Assembly: GCA_009731375.1 (NCBI GenBank)
Contig: BJOX01000008.1
Coordinates: forward strand, 1,370,630-1,434,629
From: Paulinella micropora
Taxonomy: Eukaryota; Cercozoa; Imbricatea; Euglyphida
DNA: 64,000 nucleotides
Direction of reading: 5' to 3'
Shown: positions 52,421-61,809 of the stretch, piece after piece
Layout of the letters: the number at the start of each line of letters is the position of its first letter
How positions within the stretch are numbered: position 1 is the first letter of the stretch
The notes under the pieces: model-generated
Told to the model about the DNA's origin: nothing
Seen by the model: only the letters and a program-made list of their open reading frames with translations
The model's database searches: none
Translations under genes and position numbers: made by a program

Positions 52421-52827
52421 ATAATCTCGTGGCATATACAGCAACTGCCGGCAGTCACATTTATAAGGGCCCGTTTGAACTCAAACATGCTGCCGCAAGC
52501 TCCAAACTTTGATACGGGCCGGATGAAGGATCCAATCACGCAGAACGTAGCTAGGACATCATTGGGACCACTCGCGGTGGGTGGAGGCCTTCGAGCCCAC
52601 GGCAGAGGCCATTCCTCAAGGCAATGGTTAGGGCTAAGGTTAGGGTTAGGTATATATGTATGTATGTATGTAAGTAAGTTCTTTTTGATTGGACTCAGTC
52701 TTGATCCGACCCGTATTAAAGTTTCGAGGTTGTTGCCGCATGTGTGCTTGAGTTTAAACTTCGTGTACGTTTCGTGAAAAACTTTAATTGATTTTTTTAC
52801 AACAGAATTGAAACGTAAAAAGCTAAG

Positions 52828-53370
52828 TTAGAGCTCACTCATTTGTCTCTCCATTTCTGTTACATCTAAGCCAACCCTTCCAAGGTATTGAACTAAGTCA
52901 CCCTCTTTGACATCAATAATTTTGTGTTGCTCCTTCACTTCCTCTGGCCATCCGTAGTCTACTATAACTAATGACCAAGCATGATAGAACCTGTTTGCTT
53001 TTGTTCTTATACTGATTATGGGATCTCTTGACTCATCTTCAACATATAAGACACAATTACAATGGGATTTGTTTCTTGATGTCATAGCGCAATGCCCTCT
53101 CTGCATAGCAGGCAAGGATGGGTCCATTTGTGCTCTCCAAGGAGTGTACAAATGGGACCCATTCTCTAGCCGCAGTAACGTCTGCTGCTCCCTTTCGCAA
53201 AGCTTTGTACCGCGTGTTTTACTAACACTTCTCGCTCTACTATATGTGTAATATGAAAGTGTTATAGGGGGTCCTGCTCTAACATCTTTCGTGAAAGCCA
53301 TAACAAAACCAAAGCTTCCCCATTTTATGATAGCTATAGTATCTGTGTATGCAACGACACGCGGCACCGC
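52828..53370 (-). CDS. C-terminal exon of a minus-strand gene, possibly SET-like
   Basis: A 180-codon minus-strand frame follows a GAAGCCAG acceptor-like site. It encodes VVAYTDTIAIIKWGSFGFVM, TKDVRAGPPITLSYYTYSRA, then CEREQQTLLRLENGSHLYTP, a Cys/His-containing middle (HCAMTSRNKSHCNC), RFYHAWSLVIVDYGWPEE and a charged end (EMERQMSEL). DVRAGPPITLSYY resembles the last SET motif (D-I-x-x-G-E-E-L-T-x-D-Y), but the earlier motifs are not seen, so this is a weak call. The upstream exon at 53,391-53,541 belongs to the same strand but does not join in perfect phase. Confidence 0.4.
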   Translation of the reverse strand, partial: AVPRVVAYTDTIAIIKWGSFGFVMAFTKDVRAGPPITLSYYTYSRARSVSKTRGTKLCEREQQTLLRLENGSHLYTPWRAQMDPSLPAMQRGHCAMTSRNKSHCNCVLYVEDESRDPIISIRTKANRFYHAWSLVIVDYGWPEEVKEQHKIIDVKEGDLVQYLGRVGLDVTEMERQMSEL

Positions 53371-53390
53371 CTGGCTTCATGCATGCTTAC

Positions 53391-53541
53391 CAACTGGATA
53401 GGTGATGGCTGGCAGGCCGCCTTGCCCGCTCCCGATTTTGATGACATTTCCAAAGCGTTTCCCTCCCACAAGGCTTTCTGCATCCATATACCAGTGCTGA
53501 TTTCCAAACTGCACTGGAATCACTGCGCCATACTGTTGGTT
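53391..53541 (-). CDS. Internal exon of the same minus-strand gene
   Basis: Bounded by TTGTTAG|AACCAA and CCAGTTG|GTAAGC. It encodes NQQYGAVIPVQFGNQHWYMD, ESLVGGKRFGNVIKI and GQGGLPAITYPV, a beta-rich, Gly-punctuated segment. It joins in phase to the Gln-rich exon at 53,673-53,867. No domain recognised. Confidence 0.45.
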
Positions 53542-53612
53542 CTAACAAAGTAAACAACAGTGTGATGCATGACGCAGCCACCAGATAGATAGATAGATAG
53601 ATAGACGGATAG

Positions 53613-53663
<51 letters not shown>

Positions 53664-53672
53664 TATCTGTAC

Positions 53673-53867
53673 CTGTGCTGCTAAGCTCTGAAGCATATTC
53701 ACTGCCTGCTGCTGTTGGGATTGACGTGCAGGACTTGGGAACAAGGTTCTGACACCGTCCTCTGCATGTTCGGGTTTCGTTTGGCTGGCGCGCGCTGCAT
53801 TTTGGTCGGCGCTCGATGGGCTGGGGCTCGGTGTGCTGGCGCTCGGTGGGCTGGTGCTGCTTTGTAC
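53673..53867 (-). CDS. Ser/Pro/Gln-rich exon of the same gene
   Basis: Bounded by CATATTAG|GTACAA and GCACAG|GTACAG. The frame giving STSPPSASTPSPSPSSADQN, TKPEHAEDGVRTLFPSPA and QSQQQQAVNMLQSLAAQ ends in phase with the next exon. It looks like a flexible linker. The downstream intron is a (GATA)n microsatellite (53,580-53,660). Confidence 0.45.
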
Positions 53868-53927
53868 CTAATATGTGTAACATAGTATATTACATGTTCA
53901 TTATATATATATATATATTGCTACTTC

Positions 53928-54122
53928 CCTCCCTGCCTGGCCTACCTCTCAACCTCTCCCCTCCCCCTGCCGCGAGCGCCGCGAATATGCCGCGAGCACT
54001 GAGAGTGTCGTGTACATACCGCAAGCATGCAAATAATATATATTATATATATGCCGCGAGCACCGCAAATATGCCGCGAGCGCCGCTTTTATGCCGCGAG
54101 CACTGAGAGTGTCGTGTACATA
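53928..54122 (-). repeat. Intronic repeat, inverted partner of 59,625-59,830
   Basis: Contains TTGCTACTTCCCTCCCTGCC, TGGCCTACCTCTCAACCTC, GCCGCGAATATGCCGCGAGC and GAGTGTCGTGTACATACCGC. The reverse complement of each occurs in order at 59,630-59,830. Shorter pieces (GCGGCGCTCGCGGCAT) appear at 54,172-54,215 and 56,704-56,826. All lie in inferred introns or intergenic DNA of the minus-strand genes. Confidence 0.7.
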
Positions 54123-54289
54123 AACGCTTAAAGTGTCATCTGCTTTACCACACATTTATAATTTATGTATGCAGCGAGCGCCGCGAATATGCCGTGAGCG
54201 CCGCGAGTGTTGCGAGTGTCGTCAACATAGTACAACTATATATGTATGTATATATATATAAAGAGAGACAAAGAGAGACAAAGAGAGAC

Positions 54290-54364
54290 CTTTTTGATGG
54301 GACGATCGTACACTTTGAATGGCACTTTGCTGCCATGGGCATCCGCGCAGTCATGGGACTTGTC
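54290..54364 (-). CDS. Short exon next to the ZZ-like finger
   Basis: Bounded by CTGCATAG|GACAAG and AAAAAG|GTCTCT. It encodes DKSHDCADAHGSKVPFKVYD and RPIKK, and follows the ZZ-like exon in the same transcript direction. The Cys and His residues may complete a zinc site. Confidence 0.4.
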
Positions 54365-54424
54365 CTATGCAGTACAAGGAAAATGATCTATAAAAATTCA
54401 TTCATTATATACACTCAATGTTAC

Positions 54425-54542
54425 CTTCTTCCTTTCACGTTCGAGGAAGCACTCCGAGCATAAGTGCATATTGCACTCATCGCAACCGTAGCGATAGCCC
54501 TTAATTGACCCCCTTGTCTGGGGACAGTCAGCACAATAATAC
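54425..54542 (-). CDS. ZZ-type zinc finger exon
   Basis: Bounded by GTTTAG|GTATTA and AAGAAG|GTAACA. It encodes [20 protein letters not shown] followed by [19 protein letters not shown]. The order C-x2-C...I-x-G-x-R-Y-x-C-x2-C...L-C-x2-C-F matches ZZ-type fingers, which bind zinc and often recognise histone tails or partner proteins. I first considered the Cys-rich tail of piggyBac transposases, but the IKGYRYGC phrase fits ZZ better. Its gene membership (with 52.8-53.9 kb or with 54.8-55.9 kb) is not settled. Confidence 0.55.
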
Positions 54543-54548
54543 CTAAAC

Positions 54549-54606
<58 letters not shown>

Positions 54607-54619
54607 GTATGTATATGTG

Positions 54620-54651
<32 letters not shown>

Positions 54652-54702
54652 ATATGTATATGTATATGAATATGCATATGTATATGTATATGTATATATA
54701 TA

Positions 54703-54734
<32 letters not shown>

Positions 54735-54736
54735 AC
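54549..54736 (+). repeat. (ATATGT)n microsatellite
   Basis: About 30 ATATGT units with minor variants. Similar arrays at 57,640-57,735 and 62,700-62,840 also lie in introns of minus-strand genes. Confidence 0.9.
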
Positions 54737-54754
54737 TAGTATATGTATGTAATA

Positions 54755-54919
54755 CTATAATATTGTAATATTTTTATAATTGAACCCTGCGTGCGTGGCC
54801 TTGAAACTGCTGACTTTCCTGTTGGGACTAGCTATAGGCGTGTCCTCCTGCTGGCTGTCCTGGCTGGCGCTGTCGCCACCACCAGTCTTGTCCTTTTTGC
54901 CGCCACCACTAGTCTTATT
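54755..54919 (-). CDS. C-terminal exon of the DOT1-like gene
   Basis: After CTCTGTAG| the frame gives NKTSGGGKKDKTGGGDSASQ, DSQQEDTPIASPNRKVSSFK and NYKNITIL, stopping at 54755-54757. Gly/Lys-rich and disordered, it looks like a basic tail. It follows an exon piece at 55,117-55,356 that ends at GCGCCA|GTAAGA. Confidence 0.4.
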   Translation of the reverse strand, partial: NKTSGGGKKDKTGGGDSASQDSQQEDTPIASPNRKVSSFKATHAGFNYKNITIL

Positions 54920-55116
54920 CTACAGAGTTACTATATTCATATCACACATACACACATACATGAATTATTACATACACACATACATACACAAATAGCAATA
55001 CTGCATGCATACATGCATACAATATTACATACATGGAGAGAAAGGGCAGGCGCGGCGGAACGCAGCCTGCTCAAAGCAAGCAGCCTAAACGTCTCTTTGC
55101 TCCCGGCCATTCTTAC

Positions 55117-55964
55117 TGGCGCATGGCAAGTAAGGCTGAAGGCCAGCAGCAGCCCACATGCGCCACATTGCCGCAGAACATTCATTCTATCCACTAAGAA
55201 GATATACACGACTCTGTTGCCCTTCTTCAGCATACGCAGCAGGTGTTCCTTGTCCTCTGCAGTCCATCCTCGGCAGAAGCTGTACACCGCCACGCGACGG
55301 CGCTTGCTGGCGGCCTTCCATAGCGGTCGAAGTCTGCATCGCATGCAGTCCTCCAAAGCACCTGTGGCTGCTTCTTATCGCCTACAGCAGCAGCGCGCTT
55401 GCTCAGCGACTCCCACCTGCTCTCTTGATTTTTTTGGAAATCTCCCAGCTCTATGCCGAACACTTCGGCAAAGCCCATGACACCCGCGATGTTGACTGCA
55501 TGCCCTTCTCCTGCACCCGCATCCACGAAGGTTAGCTTGCTCTTTTCTCCCTGAAGGAAGTAGTCAAGCAGCGCGTAACACTTCGGGCGCGCGGTGCCCT
55601 GTAACCCTGCACTGGCGGATGTTTGGTTGCGGGACTCAGTCAAGGACCTAGTCAATGCCGTCTCTGGGCGCCCCAGCGCTGCAAATTGGCGACGCGTGTC
55701 CGGCTCCCAGATTGTGGCCCCGCGCCAGCCGAAACCAACATAGCCACTCATGAACCGAGTCTCCGTGTGTCGCTTGATAGCGAGGCAGCTCCAATAAGTG
55801 AGGGTTAGCGGCCCCGCAGCCGCTGCGCTCGCACACGACATCAGAAAACTTGTTGTGCGTGAAACAGCGCACACATACCCAGCGTCCTGGGGGGCACATA
55901 CTGCTGAATGCTTCTGGGCGGGGCGGGGGCTCGGGCCTCGCCGGTAGCTGATCACCCGCACCAC
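55117..55964 (-). CDS. RanBP2-type finger plus DOT1-like methyltransferase, frameshifted
   Basis: One frame (about 55,800-55,899) encodes WVCVRCFTHNKFSDVVCERS, the W-x-C-x2-C-x3-N...C pattern of RanBP2-type zinc fingers. The next frame gives RFMSGYVGFGWRGATIWEPD, then a class I methyltransferase SAM-binding core: ALLDYFLQGEKSKLTFVDAG, AGEGHAVNIAG and FGIELGDFQ. D-x-G-x-G-x-x and the following G-x-E acidic residue resemble DOT1-family H3K79 methyltransferases. After a shift near 55,330, VAVYSFCRGWTAEDKEHLLR and NRVVYIFLVDRM continue the fold. Shifts near 55,790 and 55,330 are introns, indels or errors. Zinc finger plus methyltransferase suggests a nuclear protein acting on chromatin. Confidence 0.5.
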
Positions 55965-56093
55965 AACGGTAAAAACTCTTTAATGAAATAACGTTTTAAA
56001 GATTTGAACATGTATATAATATTATTCATATGCATGTATGATTTTTTAATGAAACAAAACTTGTTTGAATGAGATAAAATACAGTGCATAAAG

Positions 56094-56390
56094 CCTCAGT
56101 AGGACTGTACCGTTTTTTCCTTGCTCGTATTGCCCTGTTTGCCAGTGCCGCCATCGCCGTTCTTCTTTTTGCTGCTGCCTTGGCCGCCGTCGTCCTTGAC
56201 TTTGCCAGTGCTGCCACTGCCGCTGCCGTCGTTGTTCTTTCCGCCGCCAGTGTCTTCATCACCGCCTTCCTCTTCTTCTTCGTCTGACGGTTCTTCGTCG
56301 CTGTCCACCTTCTGTGAACCGTCGTCGCACTTCTCCCCCTTCTTTTCTTTTTTTGGCAGGCTTGCTTCCATGTTTTTTTCCTACGTAGAT
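56094..56390 (-). CDS. Terminal exon of the 24-exon minus-strand gene: acidic/Lys tail
   Basis: Starts after CATCTACGTAG| with EKNMEASLPKKEKKGEK, then KVDSDEEPSDEEEEEGGDED, a Gly/Asn/Lys-rich segment and a stop after KEKTVQSY. Mixed acidic and basic low-complexity tails are typical of nuclear chromatin-associated proteins. No domain. Confidence 0.5.
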
Positions 56391-56577
56391 GCAAATACAT
56401 ACATAAATACATACATACGTACATGCATGCATACAATGTTATTATTACATACATAGTATTATCATGAATACATTCATGCACTTCTTACATACAATGCAGA
56501 CATGCATATATACACATAACATACATACATAATTTGCATACATAAGATGTTACATACACAAAGACCTTTCAGCTTTT

Positions 56578-57611
56578 CGAGTTGTTTCTCCATCTCCGAC
56601 ATCCGACGCTCCAGTTGTTCGCGGTCGGCTTTCGATTGCTTGCTTGCGTTCTCCGCCTCCTTGAGCCTTTGTATGTATTGCATGTATGTATGGTATGTAT
56701 GTATGGCGCTCGCGGCATATTCGCGGCGCTCGCGGCATGTATAAATTACATGCGCGTGGTATGCAGAGGACACTCTCAGCGCTCGCGGCGGTCGCGGCAT
56801 ATTTGCGGCGGTCGCGGCATATACATAAATACCCATGTATGTATGCATCATGGCATGCATATATTTATTATGTATGTATGTATGCATGTATATTATGTAT
56901 GCATATGTATGTATGTATGTATGTATGTACTGCATGTATGTATGTATGTATGCATGTGTGCATGTACCGATTTGCCGTTTCTTTTGCTGTATCTTTTTCC
57001 ACTTTTCCAACTTGCACTTCCAGTAGTGCCATCCTAGGTTGGTATGTATGTATGCATGTATGTATGCATGTATTTATGTAATATGTACTTGTATGTAATT
57101 GTATGTAGGACATTGTCTATAAATATGAATGTACCGCTCTTTGGTGTCGACAAGCTCCGAGGCGATGGTAACTTCTGGCGAAGACTTGTTTTTTTTTTTA
57201 GGAGCTCGAGGCTTGTACGCCCCCACATCGCGCTGTAGCTTCTCCAACAGCTTCTTTAAGTCCTTAACGGACTCTTGGGTGCTCTTGATGGCGTCTTGCA
57301 GGTTTTTGCGCTCCTGTTGCTTCAAGCCACCAGACTGACTCTACGTAGATGTACAAACACTGACAGTTTGATGCATAAACAGTCACAGATAGACAGGCAA
57401 ACAAACAGATTTATTTTTTCTAAATATGTAAATAAGCATATAGAGATAGGTACCTTTTTACCACTCTTCAGATCATTAGACAGGCCATTCAACTATTCCT
57501 CCAGCTTGTTGACTGCTGCCTGGATAGCCATCTGCTGGCTGTACGCTGCTGGGACGAACGGCAGGGAATCTAGCTCTAACTTGGTGAGAGTCTTCGGGGA
57601 GAACAGCGCTT
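56578..57611 (-). CDS. Coiled-coil exons of the same gene
   Basis: Four exons with GT/AG edges: 57,454-57,611, 57,135-57,340, 56,968-57,033 and 56,578-56,666. They encode [32 protein letters not shown] (then an in-frame TAG at 57,493-57,495) and [13 protein letters not shown]. Next come [33 protein letters not shown], a Lys/Pro segment, and [20 protein letters not shown]. Heptad-like spacing of Leu/Ile indicates a long dimerising coiled coil. Introns consist largely of (GTAT)n and the GCGGCGCTCGCGGCAT intronic repeat. The TAG would truncate the protein. Confidence 0.5.
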
Positions 57612-57668
57612 CTATATGTACATGTATATATGTATGTATATGTATACATATGTATATATATATATATA

Positions 57669-57733
<65 letters not shown>

Positions 57734-57831
57734 CAATATGCATATGTATATCTTCTTCACAGCATCATTGTGTATGTATATATATGTATATTGTGTATAA
57801 TAATGTGCACGTATTATTGCATGTGTATGAC

Positions 57832-57926
57832 CTGGTTCGGCTTGATACATGTCAGTTCTGGTGTCCGGGTCGGGCGACTGGTAGGTGGTGAACCTAGGTA
57901 AGTAGATAGATAGATAGATAAATTAG

Positions 57927-57979
<53 letters not shown>

Positions 57980-58221
57980 GGAGACCACATCTTGCCAGGA
58001 TGGACTTGGGCATGTTTGACTGCACAGCCGTGGCAGAGGTCCTTACGTACGTACACACAAACGCACATATTATACGCACACACACAATATTACATGCATG
58101 CATAAATAAATATATACCTGCTTCTGGTTGTTGTTACACCCAGCTTGAAAACAAATCCATTTGATGCCTTGGATGGGGCCTTGCTTGCACCCATCACAGT
58201 TGTATCCAGCAAAAGCGCCAA
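57832..58221 (-). CDS. ZZ-type zinc finger split over two exons, plus linker exon
   Basis: Exon 58,118-58,221 encodes [20 protein letters not shown] and [14 protein letters not shown]. Exon 57,986-58,041 encodes [19 protein letters not shown]. Together they give C-x2-C...I-x-G-I-x-W-x-C...D-L-C-x2-C...H-x-x-H, a textbook ZZ finger. Exon 57,832-57,893 adds [22 protein letters not shown] fingers bind zinc and commonly read histone H3 tails or SUMO. The 5' exon starts at ATTATTAG| and introns carry (GATA)n and (AC)n. Confidence 0.65.
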
Positions 58222-58405
58222 CTAATAATGCATGCATGCATTTATGTATTGCATATAAGAATACATAATTGATCTTGTATTTATGTCTGTATGTATGTAT
58301 CTATGTGTGGTCGCATAATAATGCATAAATGTCAAACATGTATACTTGCATGTTTGTCTATCTATGCATGTTTGTATGTATGCCTGCATACGTGTATATG
58401 CGTAC

Positions 58406-58887
58406 CCCACATTCCGATTGTGGTGGCCAGGGATTCCGTGTCTTGTCGACTCATGCCGGAGATCGTGAATGGCAGTACCTATGTATGTATGTCTGCAGCT
58501 GTGTGTACGTATGTATGTATGTATGTATGTATATATGTATGTGCACCTTGTTGTCCTCGACCTCTGTTTCGCTGTCTTCCTCTGCAGATGCAGCTTTCCT
58601 CGAATTTGTCTTGGCTTTCTTCGTCATTGTTTGCTTGTCTCATCTTCAGATGGTTCAGCTTCCTTCGTCCTACATACACTACATACATACATACATACAT
58701 ACATACATACATACCTCGATTTCTTCTGCTTGGGCTTCTTCGTCTCTTGTTCGCCTGTCTCATCTCCAGATAATTCCGCTTCCTTCGATCTCCTTGTCGT
58801 TTTTTTCTTCTCCTTCTTTGATGAGACATCAATTACTTTGATGTCCACATTTTGAGGCGGTTTTCCTTTTTCGTCTGCTGTTCTGCC
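58406..58887 (-). CDS. Charged, Lys/Glu-rich exons of the same gene
   Basis: Three exons. 58,715-58,887 encodes KGKPPQNVDIKVIDVSSKKE and RSKEAELSGDETGEQETKK. 58,547-58,669 encodes the related RTKEAEPSEDETSKQ, then, in another frame, KKAKTNSRKAASAEEDSETE. 58,406-58,478 encodes LPFTISGMSRQDTESLATTI. The KEAE.S.DET phrase recurs in two adjacent exons, pointing to an exon duplication. These look like disordered linkers before the ZZ finger. Confidence 0.45.
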
Positions 58888-59023
58888 CTAAGAGGGGGAG
58901 AGGGGAGGGGGGGGTGGAAGATTGAGGGAGAGGGGAGAGGGGAGCCAGGCAGGGAGGGAAGCAGCGGCAACAACGGCAGCAGCGGCAACAGCAGAGAGAG
59001 AGAGAGACAGTACATATCTGAAA

Positions 59024-59819
59024 AAGAGTCTGAGGTGTGCTCCAACAATTTCATTAGTTTCGTTGACTGCGACTGGTCCACCTTGTCCAGCGTTTCGCCC
59101 CAGTCCACATCCTCGTGCCACAGCAAACCGGGGACCTCTTTATCGTGCGGGCGGACAAGGCAGAACCTAATATTGTAAGTATTGTTGTATATTGCATGGT
59201 ATGTATGTAGGAATTGAAGTATATGTTTCTAAGCGACTGCATGTATGTGCATAGTATTACCATCCTTTCCTATAGAGAAAGCAAGGCCCAAGCACGTGCA
59301 ACTCCCGCTTGTTCTTATCGAATATCCTGCAGCCGAAGCCGACCTCCTGCACTCCCGACTTCGTGTCCACCTCTATAAATTATATAATTAATGAATGTAT
59401 ATGTATATGCTCATATGTATATTCCAATTGAATTTGTGAAAATTGTGTGTGTGCGTGTTGTTGTGTATGAGAAGAGAGATAGATAGACATCAATGAGTTG
59501 CGTGTATATGTGAGAGCTAGAGAGAGAGAGAGAGAGAGAAGACCTTTGCCCTCAAGCTTGGCAACAAGTGCATCATACGAACGTGTCGCCCCTCGTCCCT
59601 AAATAAGAACAGGTACGTGTACAGACCGCAAGTATGCAAATAATATATGTATGCCCCTCGCGGCATATTCGCGGCGCTCGCGGCATATATATAATATATA
59701 TTATTTGCATACTTGCGGTATGTACACGACACTCTCAGTGCTCGCGGCATATTCGCGGCGCTCGCGGCGGGGGGGAGGGGAGAGGTTGAGAGGTAGGCCA
59801 GGCAGGGAGGGAAGTAGCA

Positions 59820-59850
<31 letters not shown>

Positions 59851-60032
59851 AAGAGACAAAGAGAGAGGGAGAGAGACAGAGAGAGAGAGAGACAGGACAG
59901 AGACAGAGAGAGAGAAAGGCAACTCGACCATTGCATCTACGTCTGCTGCATCTACCTCGACTTCTGGGTTCAAATTAGATGAGAGACTCTTGTAGTTCGG
60001 CCAGTCAGCAATGAGATCCTTATTAAGTAGTC
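59024..60032 (-). CDS. Middle exons of the same gene
   Basis: Exons at about 59,915-60,032 (GLLNKDLIADWPNYKSLSSN, then an acidic DAADVDAMVELP), 59,544-59,598 (GRGATRSYDALVAKLEGK), 59,261-59,372 (VDTKSGVQEVGFGCRIFDKN, ELHVLGPCFLYRKGW) and 59,024-59,166 (FCLVRPHDKEVPGLLWHEDV, GETLDKVDQSQSTKLMKLLE). The phrase GFGCRIFDKNKRELHVLGPC looks like a small beta-rich domain. No family recognised. Flanking introns contain the inverted repeat partner of 53,928. Confidence 0.45.
59625..59830 (+). repeat. Intronic repeat with internal palindrome
   Basis: ACCGCAAGTATGCAAATAAT ... and its reverse complement ATTATTTGCATACTTGCGGT flank CTCGCGGCATATTCGCGGCG. The whole unit ends in GAGGTTGAGAGGTAGGCCAG and an (AT)n run. 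It is an inverted copy of 53,928-54,122. Confidence 0.7.
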
Positions 60033-60150
60033 CTGTACACACAATAATATTTATGTAAAACTCTGTACATACTATTAGGTATGTTCGTCATAATGTCAAT
60101 ACATTATACAAGTGCTTATGTTATTATAATTTAAAAGATACTGTTCTTAC

Positions 60151-61015
60151 CTTGTGGAAGGTCGCCCTGATCTTGGTCCAATTCAAGGGCTTCCTCGTCT
60201 GGCGTTTCACTTTTCTCATCTTCTTTTCCTTTGTTTTTGTGTTTTTTTTGTGGCTTTACGTTTTTCGCCGAGGGGCTTCCCCTACATTGATGTATGTATG
60301 TATGTATACGTATGTATGTATGTGTGTGTGTGTGTGTGCTTGTATATACCTTGATCTCTTCTTCCTGTTGTCCTTGGAGTCTTCTGTCGCGGACTGGGAC
60401 TCTTCGCTCTGGGTATCGCTTGGTAGCTATAAGGTAGGTATATATATACATATATATACATATATATATATGTATATATATATATACAGAGAGAGAGAGA
60501 GATGGTTGAGTAGCGACCAGTAACCAAGCTGGAAGATTGACAAGCTTTGGTGCTAGGCCAGTGTCTTTGAGTTTTTCTTCCAAGAGCTCGAACTCAATCG
60601 AACACGTTTGCGAGAAGCCTTCTTGTGTAGGAGGTTTTACCTGAGAAAGTGGAGATAGAGAATGATATATATATATATATGTATAATGACATAAATATAT
60701 ATATGTATACTATATATATATATTGCATATTGTATATGGTATGTATACATGTACCTCGGTCACCGTGGCTTTCAAGTTGGCGTAGTTTGAGTTGGCCAAC
60801 GATTGCCTGATCCGTGGAAATGACTTCCATACCAACTTCGTCAGTCTTTTTACACAATAAGACGTGCCCATGAAGGGACTCGTGGTGACCTTGTCACCAA
60901 CCTTGAACGAAGGGTGAACCAGCTTCAGGTCAGCCTCCGGCACGATTTCCTCAGAGGCCTTGTCGCAGGTCGTCCGGACTATCACGTTTCCGTCCACATT
61001 GTTACGTTCGACCAT
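60151..61015 (-). CDS. Further upstream exons of the same gene
   Basis: Exon 60,755-61,015 (87 codons, phase 0 both ends) encodes MVERNNVDGNVIVRTTCDKA, ADLKLVHPSFKVGDKVTTSP and SLANSNYANLKATVTE. FKVGDKVTT suggests a small beta-barrel of Tudor, SH3 or BAH type; this is weak. Exon 60,510-60,640 gives FSQTCSIEFELLEEKLKDTG and PKLVNLPAWLL. Exon 60,350-60,426 gives PSDTQSEESQSATEDSKDNR. Exon 60,151-60,281 gives GSPSAKNVKPQKKHKNKGKE and ETPDEEALELDQDQGDLPQ. Splice sites are AG/GT throughout. Confidence 0.45.
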
Positions 61016-61210
61016 CTAATTGTTTGCATGCATTGACATTATATGTATGTTTTCAATATTGTATGTGTTGCACTATTAATGTATGCAGGAGCAACAGGAT
61101 CTATGAGTGCAAGATGAGTTGTACATGCATGCTATACATACATAATATAAATAAATAAATACATGCAAACATGCATACATACATATACATACATATACAT
61201 ACATACAATA

Positions 61211-61241
<31 letters not shown>

Positions 61242-61294
61242 CATACGTACATACATAGTATTACATTACATACAACACATACATTCATACATAC

Positions 61295-61696
61295 CACTAA
61301 AGCTCCAGGCCGCACCGAACTATCTTCTGTGTATATTGTCGAACTACGCCAGGTTTCTAACACCTCGCAGCATTGTCCTTCGACAAACTTTCCGCGAGTA
61401 TTGAGCAGAGGGCCTTCCGCGACGTTCTCGGGCCTCGCGGCGGCAGTGGCGGCGGCAGTGGCGGCTGCATGTTCAGGAGGAGCAAGAAGAGGAGGAGAAG
61501 GAGAAGTAGGGCCATCCCCGACGTTCTCTTTGGGCCTCGCGGCGGCAGTGGCGGCTGCATGTTCAGGAGGAGCAAGAAGAGGAGGAGGAGAAGTAGGGCC
61601 ATCCCGACGTTCTCTTTGGTCCTCGCGGCGGCAGTGGCGGCGGCAGTGGTGGCTGCATCTTCAAGAGGAGCAGGAAGAGAAGGAGAAGAAGTAGAA

Positions 61697-61736
<40 letters not shown>

Positions 61737-61768
61737 CAGAAGAAGAAGAAGAAGAAGAAGAAGAAGAA

Positions 61769-61809
<41 letters not shown>

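Noticed and set aside
53018-53251. Plus-strand 77-residue ORF in the 53-kb region
   Set aside because: It is the antisense shadow of the minus-strand 180-codon exon, which has the better composition.
54425-54542. Cys-rich C-terminus of a piggyBac transposase
   Set aside because: The IKGYRYGC phrase and C-x2-C spacing fit a ZZ finger better, and no DDE catalytic part lies nearby on that strand.
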